Shown here in pieces: positions 43,012 to 50,050 of a DNA stretch of 50,050 nucleotides. The stretch is from JAYFRL01 sp034925905 (GTDB lineage Bacteria; Bacillota; Clostridia; Lachnospirales; Anaerotignaceae), in the NCBI GenBank assembly GCA_034925905.1, contig JAYFRL010000013.1, positions 1 to 50,050 of the forward strand, given 5' to 3'. The first letter of the stretch is position 1; each line of letters begins with the position of its first letter. Below the pieces are notes generated by a model. It was not told the origin of the DNA and searched no databases. It saw only the letters and a program-made list of their open reading frames with translations. Both the position numbers and the translations under genes were made by a program.

Positions 43012-43052
43012 AAAAAAGACAGGTCTTTTCTTAGCAAAAGGCATGTCTTTTT
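43012..43052 (-). terminator. Repeat-type hairpin upstream of the DUF3788 gene
   Basis: AAAAAGACA-GGT-CTTTT pairs with AAAAG-GCA-TGTCTTTTT. It resembles the hairpins at 44725-44767 and 45513-45556 and would end the transcript of the small gene at 43160-43336. Confidence 0.7.
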
Positions 43053-43159
43053 GCAAGTTATATCAAATTTAGATATCCTCTGGTTTTTAAGTAAAGATTT
43101 GGACTATCGTCGCCAGGATTATGTTCATAATCTTGCCGGAAGGTTAAGTCTTTATATAA

Positions 43160-43336
43160 TTAGTCGATTAAGTATGTATTGACTTTTGAAGTAAGAATAT
43201 CTAACTTCTCTGAAATATAATTTCCGCTATTAACAATATCCCGTTTTATTTGATCATTTTGCTTTATAATATAAAGTTGCATACAAACAATAACAGCTAA
43301 TAAAAGATAAATTACAACAAGATGTCGTTTGCTCAT
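43160..43336 (-). CDS. Small single-pass membrane protein
   Basis: The 58-aa protein starts MSKRHLVVIYLLLAVIVCMQ: a basic N-terminus and one helix (about 6-24). A charged amphipathic tail (IKQNDQIKRDIVNSGNYISE) follows. AAAGGAAG precedes the ATG at 43336 at a good distance. I do not recognise a family. Size and layout would suit a small holin- or anchor-like protein, but that is only appearance. Confidence 0.55.
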   Translation of the reverse strand: MSKRHLVVIYLLLAVIVCMQLYIIKQNDQIKRDIVNSGNYISEKLDILTSKVNTYLID

Positions 43337-43559
43337 TTTCAACGCTTCCTTTCAAAGTCAAATTATTAAATTGCGTAAAATATAAATATTCTTTGCCTAA
43401 TTTTATCACAGATAAAATAAAAAGCCATATGCAAGTTAAAATACTCACACATGACTTTTAGCTGGAATTATACAGCAAAAAAGATTTTACTTTTATTATG
43501 TCATTTGCTCAATTTAAATGCATATTTCTGATTTATGCTCATAATTTGTGGCAATACGC

Positions 43560-44045
43560 CTAAATCGTAAATTGAAATTCTTCTGTAACACTTACTATCT
43601 TTCCATCAGAAACTTCAACAAAAAATGGTACTTTCTGAGCCGGTAGGTCATCAGAATATGATGCGTCCAAATGCTTCAAAAAATCTTTTTTCTTCGTTGT
43701 CGTATAAAGTCGATTACTATCTGCATCTTCTACAAAAAGAAGGTTAGAATCAGTGAAAGTATATATCGTATCATCAGTCAATTCAAAAGATACAGTTTCG
43801 ATAATTGGATTAAGGATATAATAACCACTGGGTAAATCGTTTTCAATAGTTAAACCAAGTTCTGTAATTCTATCTGTATCTTCTGTTGTAACAATCTCGA
43901 CTTCATCTAAATAAAGCGTATTGTCTTCAATAACTATGTAGCCTGCTAAAGATTCAGACTCGGACTCCAGTATTTCTGTTTTAGCACATCCAGTCATTGC
44001 GAATACAAACATCAGTGCAATTAACAGAGATATAAACTTTTTCAT
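43560..44045 (-). CDS. Putative lipoprotein of unknown function
   Basis: The 161-aa protein has a signal peptide with lipobox FAMTGC, so Cys20 would be lipidated and the rest exported. The mature part is acidic and beta-rich (YIVIEDNTLYLDEVEIVTTE, then ELTDDTIYTFTDSNLLFVED), similar in style to small clostridial lipoproteins that are rarely assigned. The ATG at 44045 follows GGGAGG. Confidence 0.8.
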   Translation of the reverse strand: MKKFISLLIALMFVFAMTGCAKTEILESESESLAGYIVIEDNTLYLDEVEIVTTEDTDRITELGLTIENDLPSGYYILNPIIETVSFELTDDTIYTFTDSNLLFVEDADSNRLYTTTKKKDFLKHLDASYSDDLPAQKVPFFVEVSDGKIVSVTEEFQFTI

Positions 44046-44198
44046 ATAATTGCCTCCCATTAAAACATAAATAATTGAATATACCATAAAAAGGAGAATA
44101 ATAAAAGTGCCCAAACCGTTATAGTTCGAATCCTTTTATCATTATTATAACTTGGAATAATGGTTCGAAAAAGATTTTCCGGGCTGGGCGAGCATTAC

Positions 44199-44621
44199 TT
44201 ATCGTATGACCAACAAAGTGGAATATACTTTATACTTTTCCTTGCTTTTTAAAGAAAACGAAGCCAGTCCATGCAAATAACCAAACTTTTCATAGAACGC
44301 TTCCGTGCTGGGCTGTGCGCCGAAAAACAATGATGTTGGCGTCGCTTCGGAAGCCAATTCCATTAGTTTCTTCCCAATGCCATTTCTCTGATACTCCGGT
44401 ATTACCAGCAGTTCCGTTATTGTGCCAAAATAGTATCCATCGGTTAATATCCTGATGTATCCGACCAGCAGTTGACCATTCCATGCTGTGATATTGATGT
44501 TTTTTTCTAATGCCGCTTTTGTGCATTCTGGATTATAGTTTTCCTTCCAAACCTTTTGCATCATTTCAAGGAATACTTCAGCTGTCAAATTTTTATTATC
44601 AACTATGTATTCAATATTCAT
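44199..44621 (-). CDS. GNAT-family N-acetyltransferase
   Basis: The 140-aa protein has motif A of the GNAT fold, ITELLVIPEYQRNGIGKKLM (about 72-91), giving the acetyl-CoA pyrophosphate loop, and ends with YEKFGYLHG. The acceptor cannot be predicted. The ATG at 44621 follows AGGAGG; an upstream start at 44681 has none. Confidence 0.9.
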   Translation of the reverse strand: MNIEYIVDNKNLTAEVFLEMMQKVWKENYNPECTKAALEKNINITAWNGQLLVGYIRILTDGYYFGTITELLVIPEYQRNGIGKKLMELASEATPTSLFFGAQPSTEAFYEKFGYLHGLASFSLKSKEKYKVYSTLLVIR

Positions 44622-44724
44622 TCCAGAATCGCACCTCCTAAACGGAATCGTTCTCCCTGATAAATTCATGTTTATCTGCATGATGTAACAGACTTTGAAT
44701 CCATCATGCCATGCTTTTCCGCAT

Positions 44725-44767
44725 AAAAAAAGACATAGTTTCCACTGAGGGGGAACTATGTCTTTTT
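44725..44767. terminator. Repeat-type hairpin upstream of the GNAT gene
   Basis: AAAAAGACATAGTT pairs perfectly with AACTATGTCTTTTT. The preceding CATGCTTTTCCGCATAAAAAA is nearly the same as the sequence before the hairpin at 45513. Confidence 0.85.
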
Positions 44768-44877
44768 GGAATAATGTTGCAAATAAAATTCCCCCAAGGG
44801 ACAGGGCCTTGGCTGCTCCCTTGCCTTAATAAACCGGAATTTACCAATTTCTTATTATGCGTACATCAGAGAACCAT

Positions 44878-45399
44878 CTATTCAAAGCGATCACCGTTTT
44901 TATCGACGAAACAATATTCAACCGAAAAATCTTTTGCGGGGGCTTCCGTATAAATAATTACATTGTCTTTTGCATCAAGTTTTACTGTTTCTCCGGCTAT
45001 CCCGGATAGTGTGTATGTTATTTCCGCATAATCTAAATCCGCTTTATTCGCCCAAAATAAATTATAAGACTTTTGATTGATGGTAGTGGTCATAAATACT
45101 AACTCGTCGTTTTCTCTTGTGGTATTCGTTTGGTATTGATATTTGCCGTCTTTTTGTGGTTCAAATATTGCCAAGCCGTATTTATCGTTAGAGTTGCTAT
45201 AACCACTGACAATATAACCGTCGATTTCAATTTCACAACTAATGTGAGCATCACCATCCAGCTTACTCAGTTCGCTCAATCTCAGTTCTCTGCTTTCGAG
45301 GGTAGAGCCGTCGGAACGGCTCCGCATTGCAAAAAAGCTTATCGATAAGATAATAAGTATTGCGCCAACCACACATGGAATTACATGTTTTTTTTTCAA
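44878..45399 (-). CDS. Single-pass membrane or exported protein of unknown function
   Basis: The 173-aa protein has a basic N-terminus and one helix (about 6-25, IPCVVGAILIILSISFFAM), then an extracellular beta-rich part. No lipobox is present. The likely start is TTG at 45399, which follows GAAGGGG at seven bases; no ATG is suitably placed. Family not recognised. Confidence 0.65.
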   Translation of the reverse strand: MKKKHVIPCVVGAILIILSISFFAMRSRSDGSTLESRELRLSELSKLDGDAHISCEIEIDGYIVSGYSNSNDKYGLAIFEPQKDGKYQYQTNTTRENDELVFMTTTINQKSYNLFWANKADLDYAEITYTLSGIAGETVKLDAKDNVIIYTEAPAKDFSVEYCFVDKNGDRFE

Positions 45400-45512
45400 A
45401 TCTTTATCCCCTTCGCCTGACAAATAAGCTGCAATTTATTTCTCTTCAAATTCCGGCATATTTCTTTTCTATAAACGATTAATTTAGTCCATGATACCAT
45501 ACTTTTCAGCAT

Positions 45513-45556
45513 AAAAAAAGACATACCTCCCCCTTAGCGGAAGATACGTCTTTTTG
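45513..45556. terminator. Repeat-type hairpin between tRNA-Arg and orf173
   Basis: AAAAAGACATACCTCC pairs with GGAAGATACGTCTTTTT with two mismatches around CCCTTAGC. It lies just past the tRNA 3' end, so it is the tRNA terminator in the minus direction. Confidence 0.8.
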
Positions 45557-45633
45557 TGGCGTCCCCGGCGCGATTCGAACGCACGGCCTTCCGCTTAGGA
45601 GGCGGACGCTCTATCCTACTGAGCTACGGAGAC
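45557..45633 (-). tRNA. tRNA-Arg (anticodon CCU)
   Basis: The minus strand folds as a full cloverleaf: acceptor GTCTCCG with CGGGGAC, D-arm AGCTCAGTAGGATAGAGC, anticodon stem TCCGC/GCGGA with loop CTCCTAA (anticodon CCT), TTCGAAT in the T-loop, and an encoded CCA end (45559-45557). Length is 77 bases including CCA. It decodes AGG. Confidence 0.97.
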
Positions 45634-45712
45634 CCAAATTTATGATACAAACTTTATTTTATTTGCTTTTTTGTATTTAGTCAATATAAAACCCTAAAAA
45701 ATTTTTAACATC

Positions 45713-45741
45713 TTGACAACGTATATAAAACACTTTATTAT
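45713..45741 (+). promoter_or_regulatory. Promoter of the amino acid ABC operon
   Basis: A perfect TTGACA (45713-45718) and TATTAT (45736-45741) are 17 bases apart, about 65 bases before the start of the binding-protein gene. No riboswitch or T-box is seen in the leader. Confidence 0.8.
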
Positions 45742-45805
45742 GGTAGAGTGGTAATAGAGAATCAAAAACCCTACATATTTTAAAAGTTAACGGAGGAATT
45801 AAATT

Positions 45806-46657
45806 ATGAAAAATAAATTTTTTACATTGATTATCGCAGCTTTAATGCTCGTTTCGCTTGCAGGCTGCACCAGCAAAAAACCGGCTGAACAAACCAGCCC
45901 GGAAAAAACAGAAGAAAGCACAAAAACTGGCGACAACGAAAGCGACGGAGAAAAAGAGCTTTCCTATGACAAAATAATAATAGGTCTTGACGACACCTTT
46001 GCTCCTATGGGCTTCAGAGATGAAAAAGGCGGCCTTGTGGGCTTTGATATCGACCTTGCAAACGCTACAAGCGAAATATTAGGCATTCCTTTTGAATTCC
46101 AGCCTATTGATTGGTCTATGAAGGAAACCGAGCTTAACAATAAAAATATCGACCTCATCTGGAACGCCTACACAATAACACCCGAAAGAGAAGAAAAGGT
46201 TCTTTTCACTGAGCCTTATCTTGAAAACAGGCAGGTTGTTGTTGTTTTAGCAGATTCACCTATAAACACACTTGCAGATTTAAGCGGCAAAACAGTTGCT
46301 GCGCAGGCTGAATCCAGTGCAATCGACGCTATCGATTCAAAACCAGAAGTAAAAGATACTTTCAAAGAGCTTGTTACCTTTGATACAAACAACGAATGCC
46401 TGCTCGACCTTGAAGCAAAACGCACGGATGCCGTTGTCGGAGACGAAGTTCTCCTGGCTTACTACATTTCTCAAAAAGGCTCCGAAAAATATAAGGTCCT
46501 TGAAGAAAACTTTGGCGACGAGCTTTACGGTATAGGCGGAAGAAAAGAAGACACAGAGCTTATAGCCGCTATTGACAAAGCTTTGGACACTCTTGCAGAA
46601 AACGGCAAGGGCGAAGAAATTTCGATTAAATGGTTTGGTGAAAACAAATTAAAATAA
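45806..46657 (+). CDS. Polar amino acid ABC transporter, substrate-binding lipoprotein
   Basis: The 283-aa protein has a signal peptide with lipobox VSLAGC (Cys21), an acidic Ser/Thr/Glu linker (about 24-50) and a family 3 solute-binding domain: GFRDEKGGLVGFDIDLANA (about 69-87), DLIWNAYTITPERE and AVVGDEVLLAYY. This family binds polar amino acids such as cystine, glutamine or arginine. It heads a three-gene operon with permease and ATPase. A GGAGGAA site precedes the ATG. Confidence 0.93.
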   Translation: MKNKFFTLIIAALMLVSLAGCTSKKPAEQTSPEKTEESTKTGDNESDGEKELSYDKIIIGLDDTFAPMGFRDEKGGLVGFDIDLANATSEILGIPFEFQPIDWSMKETELNNKNIDLIWNAYTITPEREEKVLFTEPYLENRQVVVVLADSPINTLADLSGKTVAAQAESSAIDAIDSKPEVKDTFKELVTFDTNNECLLDLEAKRTDAVVGDEVLLAYYISQKGSEKYKVLEENFGDELYGIGGRKEDTELIAAIDKALDTLAENGKGEEISIKWFGENKLK

Positions 46658-46738
46658 AGTATTTTAAAATTATATTACGGCAGAAATGCCGTAATATCTT
46701 TCTTAAATGCATAAGGTGATATATTAAGGGGTTTTGTT

Positions 46739-47368
46739 ATGAGTTATCTTACCCAGATTTTAAGCGGATTGGGAATAACGCTCAGCGTATTTTTCGTTTC
46801 CTTGGTGCTTTCGCTGCCTTTAGGCGTTATAATCGCACTTTTAAGGCTTTCTAAAATTAAACCGATAAGCAAGGCAACCAGTTTTTATATCTGGGTTTTA
46901 AGAGGGACCCCTCTTTTGCTTCAGATAATGGTTATATTTTTCGGTCTGCCCCAAATAGGCATACGGTTTGACAGGCTTCCTGCGGTTTACATAGCTTTTG
47001 TTTTAAACTATGCCGCATATTTCGGAGAAATATTCCGCTCAGGGATACAATCCATAGAACGCGGGCAAATAGAGGCCGCCAATATTTTAGGTCTTTCAAA
47101 TTTTCAAACAACAATTAAAATTGTTCTTCCGCAGGTTATAAAAAGAACCCTGCCCGCTATAGGCAACGAAGTTATAACCCTTGTTAAGGACACCTCATTA
47201 GTATATCCCGTAGGTTTAAACGATATTTTAAGGATCACAAAGGGCATATCAAACAGGGAAGCTACTCTTGCTCCTTATTTTGTGGCAGGAATAGTTTATC
47301 TGGCAATGACATACATAATCACGGAGTTTTTTAACCGTATAGAAAAAAAAGTTACATATGAGGAGTAA
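46739..47368 (+). CDS. Polar amino acid ABC transporter, permease
   Basis: The 209-aa membrane protein has about five helices and the His/Glu/Gln-type permease signatures: WVLRGTPLLLQIMVIFFGLP (about 44-63), then ALNYAAYFGEIFRSGIQSIE-like sequence (VLNYAAYFGEIFRSGI, about 88-103) and the EAA loop AANILGLSNFQTTIKIVLPQ. It forms a homodimeric channel with the products of the flanking genes. Only one permease gene is present. Confidence 0.93.
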   Translation: MSYLTQILSGLGITLSVFFVSLVLSLPLGVIIALLRLSKIKPISKATSFYIWVLRGTPLLLQIMVIFFGLPQIGIRFDRLPAVYIAFVLNYAAYFGEIFRSGIQSIERGQIEAANILGLSNFQTTIKIVLPQVIKRTLPAIGNEVITLVKDTSLVYPVGLNDILRITKGISNREATLAPYFVAGIVYLAMTYIITEFFNRIEKKVTYEE

Positions 47369-47373
47369 TAATT

Positions 47374-48096
47374 ATGCTTTTGGAAGCTTTAAATATATAT
47401 AAAACCTTTGACGATACCGTTGTTTTAAACGATGTAAGTCTTAATATAAACAAAGGCGAAATCGTTTCGCTTGTCGGAAAATCCGGCTCAGGTAAAACTA
47501 CGTTTTTAAGGTGCATAATGGGTCTTGAAAAGTGCGATAAAGGCACAATTTCAATAAACGGAAAATACATATGCAAAACAGAAGACGGAATCGTTAAACG
47601 CGCCACAAAAAAAGAGCTTTTTGAAATAAGAAAAGAGCTTGGCATGGTTTTCCAAAACTATCACCTTTTTCCCCATATGACGGTTATGGAAAACGTAACC
47701 CTTGCTCTTGTAAACGCATATAAAATCCCAAAACCCACGGCTTCGGATATTGCCATAAAAATGCTTGAACGGCTTGAAATGGGAGATAAGCTTAATTCCA
47801 AGCCTTCCCAGCTTTCGGGTGGGCAAAAGCAAAGAGCGGCAATTGCCAGAAGCATCGTTCAAAACCCCAAGCTGCTTTGTTTCGACGAGCCAACGGCAGC
47901 ACTTGACTCCGCCCTGGTAAGCGGGGTAATAAAAATAATAAAGAACCTTGCCGCCGACGGAATGGGCATACTCGTTGTAAGCCACGATGAAAATTTCGTG
48001 CGCAATGTTTCAGACAGGGTTTTAGTTATGGGCAACGGAAAGATATTAAAAAGAATGAATGCTGAGGAATATAAAAATGTTATTGTTAGCAGCTAA
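47374..48096 (+). CDS. Polar amino acid ABC transporter, ATPase
   Basis: The 240-aa ATPase has Walker A GKSGSGKTT near residues 35-43, signature LSGGQKQRAAIARSI near 148-162, Walker B FDEPTAALD and the switch His in VVSHDENF. Just after Walker A, FLRCIMGLEKCDKG matches glutamine/cystine-type importers. It starts 5 bases after the permease stop. Confidence 0.95.
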   Translation: MLLEALNIYKTFDDTVVLNDVSLNINKGEIVSLVGKSGSGKTTFLRCIMGLEKCDKGTISINGKYICKTEDGIVKRATKKELFEIRKELGMVFQNYHLFPHMTVMENVTLALVNAYKIPKPTASDIAIKMLERLEMGDKLNSKPSQLSGGQKQRAAIARSIVQNPKLLCFDEPTAALDSALVSGVIKIIKNLAADGMGILVVSHDENFVRNVSDRVLVMGNGKILKRMNAEEYKNVIVSS

Positions 48097-48103
48097 AAAT
48101 ATT

Positions 48104-48138
48104 AAAGCCTTGGGAATAGCCCCAAGGCTTTTTTTATT
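48104..48138 (+). terminator. Terminator of the ABC operon
   Basis: AAAGCCTTGGG pairs with CCCAAGGCTTT around AATAG, followed by a T-run. It is shared with the convergent TraX-like gene. Confidence 0.9.
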
Positions 48139-48907
48139 ACCCTCTTAGCAGCAAATACCGTAAAAACGAAAGGATAAGAAAGTGCGCCGGATAAAAGATA
48201 TAAAAGAAATATTTATTGCCATGGCCTCTTTTGCCGTTATATAAAAGAATTAAAGGAACCGCAAGAAGAGTCCACGGTAAAATAATTGCCAGCGGAAGTA
48301 TCCCTAAAACGCGAAAATCCCCGGAATTTCTTAATACATAAAAAGCCACTATGGAAATAACGCCAAAAGAAACATATTCGCTTCTCAATACAAGCGCAAT
48401 TGCCATGCCCGCAAGTATCACGGCAATTGGGAAAAGCGTCGAATAAAGCTTGTTGTCTTTAAATTTTTCTCTGGTCCATGAAAACGCAATAAGAGTAAAC
48501 ACACCAACGCAAAGAGTGAACATAACATTTTGAAGCGAAAAATTAAAAAGTTCACTGTAATGAGCTATGTTAAAAGGTATCTCGGAAATAAGCGCAAACA
48601 AAAAAATACCCAATCCATATTTAAACCGGTTTTTTGTATGTATAAACCCTTCGGATATAAGAAAACAAAAAAGCGGAAATGCTATTCTGCCCAATATGTT
48701 AGAAATTTCATTTATCCTGGGATAATAAAAAACCATTTTGGGAAGGTCTTCGGAAAAACAAAGAGTTCCATCCTTAAGATAAGGCGAAATTAGCCCTTTC
48801 ATAACAACTCCGTTAAAATGGTCTATAACCATACTTAAAAGAGCTATCCATTTTAATGTAATGCCGTTTAAAACCTTGAATTTTTGTGGCAATTCAGCTT
48901 TTATCAT
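48137..48907 (-). CDS. TraX-family membrane protein
   Basis: The 256-aa protein has about eight helices and the TraX signature KWIALLSMVIDHFNGV near residues 19-34, plus LGRIAFPLFCFLISEGFIHT and FALISEIPFNIAHY. TraX acetylates F-pilin; chromosomal relatives in Firmicutes are likely acyltransferases of envelope sugars or peptides, with unknown substrate. The ATG at 48907 follows CTGGGGG; it lies 15 bases past the stop of the SanA-like gene, implying co-transcription. Confidence 0.88.
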   Translation of the reverse strand: MIKAELPQKFKVLNGITLKWIALLSMVIDHFNGVVMKGLISPYLKDGTLCFSEDLPKMVFYYPRINEISNILGRIAFPLFCFLISEGFIHTKNRFKYGLGIFLFALISEIPFNIAHYSELFNFSLQNVMFTLCVGVFTLIAFSWTREKFKDNKLYSTLFPIAVILAGMAIALVLRSEYVSFGVISIVAFYVLRNSGDFRVLGILPLAIILPWTLLAVPLILLYNGKRGHGNKYFFYIFYPAHFLILSFLRYLLLRG

Positions 48908-48921
48908 ATTTTCCCCCAGTT

Positions 48922-49593
48922 TCATTTATCATTTGTCAAATTTCCGTTACCGCCGATGTATATTTCTTCCCCCAGATATTTTGGGAGAGGTTTAAATACC
49001 GAAGTTATAAAATCCTTGCTTCTGGCAATTATTTCCCTAAGCTCTCTATATTCCTGCCCCGCATAAGTTCTTTGGTCCGAGGCTACGCCGTATGCCGAAA
49101 GACCTAGCTTGTGCGCAACGTACAAAGCGCGGTATATATGATAGCCTTGGGTTACCACGATTATTTTTTTTGCACCGAAAACATCTCTTGCGCGGTACAT
49201 GCTGTCATAAGTTGAAAATCCGGCGTGATCCATAAATATATCTTCAGAGGGGACATCTAAATTTTCGGCAAACTTTTTCATTATGTTTACCTCATCATAG
49301 TCCTTCCTGCTATGGTCTCCGCTCATAAGGATTTTCGGGGCAGCTCCGGCTTTATAAAGCTCTACGCCCAGGCTAAGCCTGTCACTAAGCATAGGGCTTG
49401 GCTCTTCTCCCCATATACCTGCGCCTAAAATCAATATGCAATCCACATCCTCAAGTTTCTCCGCTTCCTCTTTTGATAATATATAAGAAGAAGCAGCTTG
49501 TTTAACATAAAAATCTATTGAAAAAACCACCAAAACAGCGACAGCAGCAAAAATCAAAACCAGATAAAATATTTTTTTGACACCTTTTTTCAT
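48922..49593 (-). CDS. SanA/YdcF-family (DUF218) membrane-anchored protein
   Basis: The 223-aa protein has one N-terminal helix (about 8-27), then a DUF218 domain: DCILILGAGIWGEEPSPMLSDRL (split here as DCILILGAGIWG and EEPSPMLSDRL), ILMSGDHSRKDYDE, and IVVTQGYHIYRALYVA. E. coli SanA affects envelope permeability to vancomycin; biochemical function is unknown. The ATG at 49593 follows AGGGGGCG. Confidence 0.9.
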   Translation of the reverse strand: MKKGVKKIFYLVLIFAAVAVLVVFSIDFYVKQAASSYILSKEEAEKLEDVDCILILGAGIWGEEPSPMLSDRLSLGVELYKAGAAPKILMSGDHSRKDYDEVNIMKKFAENLDVPSEDIFMDHAGFSTYDSMYRARDVFGAKKIIVVTQGYHIYRALYVAHKLGLSAYGVASDQRTYAGQEYRELREIIARSKDFITSVFKPLPKYLGEEIYIGGNGNLTNDK

Positions 49594-49904
49594 AATATCC
49601 GCCCCCTGCTGCTTAAAGTATAGCATCAGTAAATAAAAAAGCCATACATTTAAATAAATCTTAAACACATGACTTTTTTACCGGGTTGGTATATAAAATA
49701 ATGTAAGGGGAAACAAAAAAAGGCGATTTTTTCAAAAGCCACTCCAAGGATAAACCTTCAGATGCAATCTGTCGGCTCTTAAAGGTAATACAGTTTTTGG
49801 GTCGTTTAATTGCAAAAATTTTTATTTATGATATCATCCGTAATAAAATTTTTCAATGCGATATAATATTTAAAATGTTCATATTTAAAACAAGGATTTA
49901 TTAA
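49594..49904. other. Intergenic gap upstream of the SanA-like gene
   Basis: No gene is visible. An imperfect hairpin (AAAAAGCCAT against ATGACTTTTTT, 49636-49679) resembles a similar one near 43419-43461. The rest is AT-rich and runs up to the putative transposon end. Confidence 0.45.
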
Positions 49905-50050
49905 TATTAAATAATCATCCCCACGTAAACGTGGGGTTTTTCTTTGAGCCCTAAAAGGGACTATTACCAACATTGCGCCTTAAGGCGCTTTATGATTCCG
50001 CCAACCGCACGTTTATTTACCTGCTACCCTTTAAAAGGGTCAACATATTC
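49905..50050 (-). mobile_element. Right end of an IS200/IS605-type tnpB element with omega-RNA-like region
   Basis: Read on the minus strand, the segment has the hairpins GACCCTTTTAAAGGGT, GCGCCTTAAGGCGC, CCCTTTTAGGG and, after CTCAAAGAAAAA, CCCCACG-TTTA-CGTGGGG then ATGATTAT. The string CTCAAAGA..ACCCCACG..CGTGGGG-ATG is, from memory, the usual right end of IS200/IS605/IS1341 elements, which also encodes the 3' scaffold of the TnpB guide RNA. The tnpB gene itself would lie beyond the right edge. The guide would be the DNA just left of about 49905. Confidence 0.6.

Noticed and set aside
49909..49935. Perfect palindrome CCCCACG-TAAA-CGTGGGG resembling a CRISPR repeat
   Set aside because: Only one copy exists, there are no spaced repeats or cas genes, and its context matches an IS200/IS605 right-end hairpin.

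Overview
The window looks like a chromosomal segment from a low-GC, spore-forming, anaerobic Clostridia species, probably Lachnospiraceae-like. The evidence is AT-rich DNA with strong AGGAGG ribosome sites, a minimal SufCB iron-sulfur pair, a collagen-like exosporium-type protein, a DUF6145 gene, and the blocks cdaA-cdaR, coaX-dus-greA-lysS and tilS-hpt-ftsH. Genus and species cannot be read from the sequence.

The most striking structure is at 1378-15174. A small subtilisin-like (S8) protease gene is cut in two exactly inside its GHGTHVAG active-site motif. The 5' part (Asp and His) is at 1378-1578 and the 3' part (oxyanion Asn and Ser) is at 14527-15174. Between them lie 12,948 bp bounded by a shared CATG. 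A compact serine recombinase reads toward the left junction, and its stop codon is created by that junction. Joining the two CATG copies restores a continuous 282-aa protease and also rebuilds an imperfect palindrome (a candidate attP) inside the recombinase gene, giving the enzyme a different 14-residue C-terminus. This resembles the skin-type intervening elements of sporulation genes. The cargo is unusual and looks chromosomal: an SdpI-like protein, ferritin, a Mn2+ riboswitch with mntP and a P-type ATPase, a Crp/Fnr regulator with divergent membrane transport genes, an FMN-barrel protein, YfbR, an HPr-like protein, a cupin and sufCB.

From 15.2 to 30.4 kb the minus strand carries core genes: DUF1858, cdaR-cdaA (c-di-AMP), two membrane proteins, lysS, greA, an unknown Rossmann-like protein, dus, coaX, a DUF6145 protein, argF, a hot-dog thioesterase, ftsH, hpt and tilS. 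From 30.8 to 36.8 kb come a collagen-like exosporium-type gene with a sigma-K-like promoter, an OFA-family MFS transporter with a frame break at an A8 run, preceded by a 36-codon Ile-rich leader ORF and a terminator, then queH, a fluoride riboswitch with fluC, a broken PAS-GGDEF gene and an XRE-TPR regulator.

From 37.3 to 41.1 kb lie tcdA, a pyridoxamine kinase and divergent cysK / Rrf2 regulator genes. From 41.7 to 45.6 kb is a patch of small accessory genes (flavodoxin, DUF3788, small membrane and lipoproteins, GNAT) with repeated hairpin sequences and a tRNA-Arg(CCU). From 45.8 to 49.6 kb are a polar amino acid ABC transporter, a TraX-like protein and a SanA/YdcF-like protein. The left edge holds the start of an IS3-type transposase. 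The right edge holds what looks like the right end, with omega-RNA-like hairpins, of an IS200/IS605-type tnpB element.
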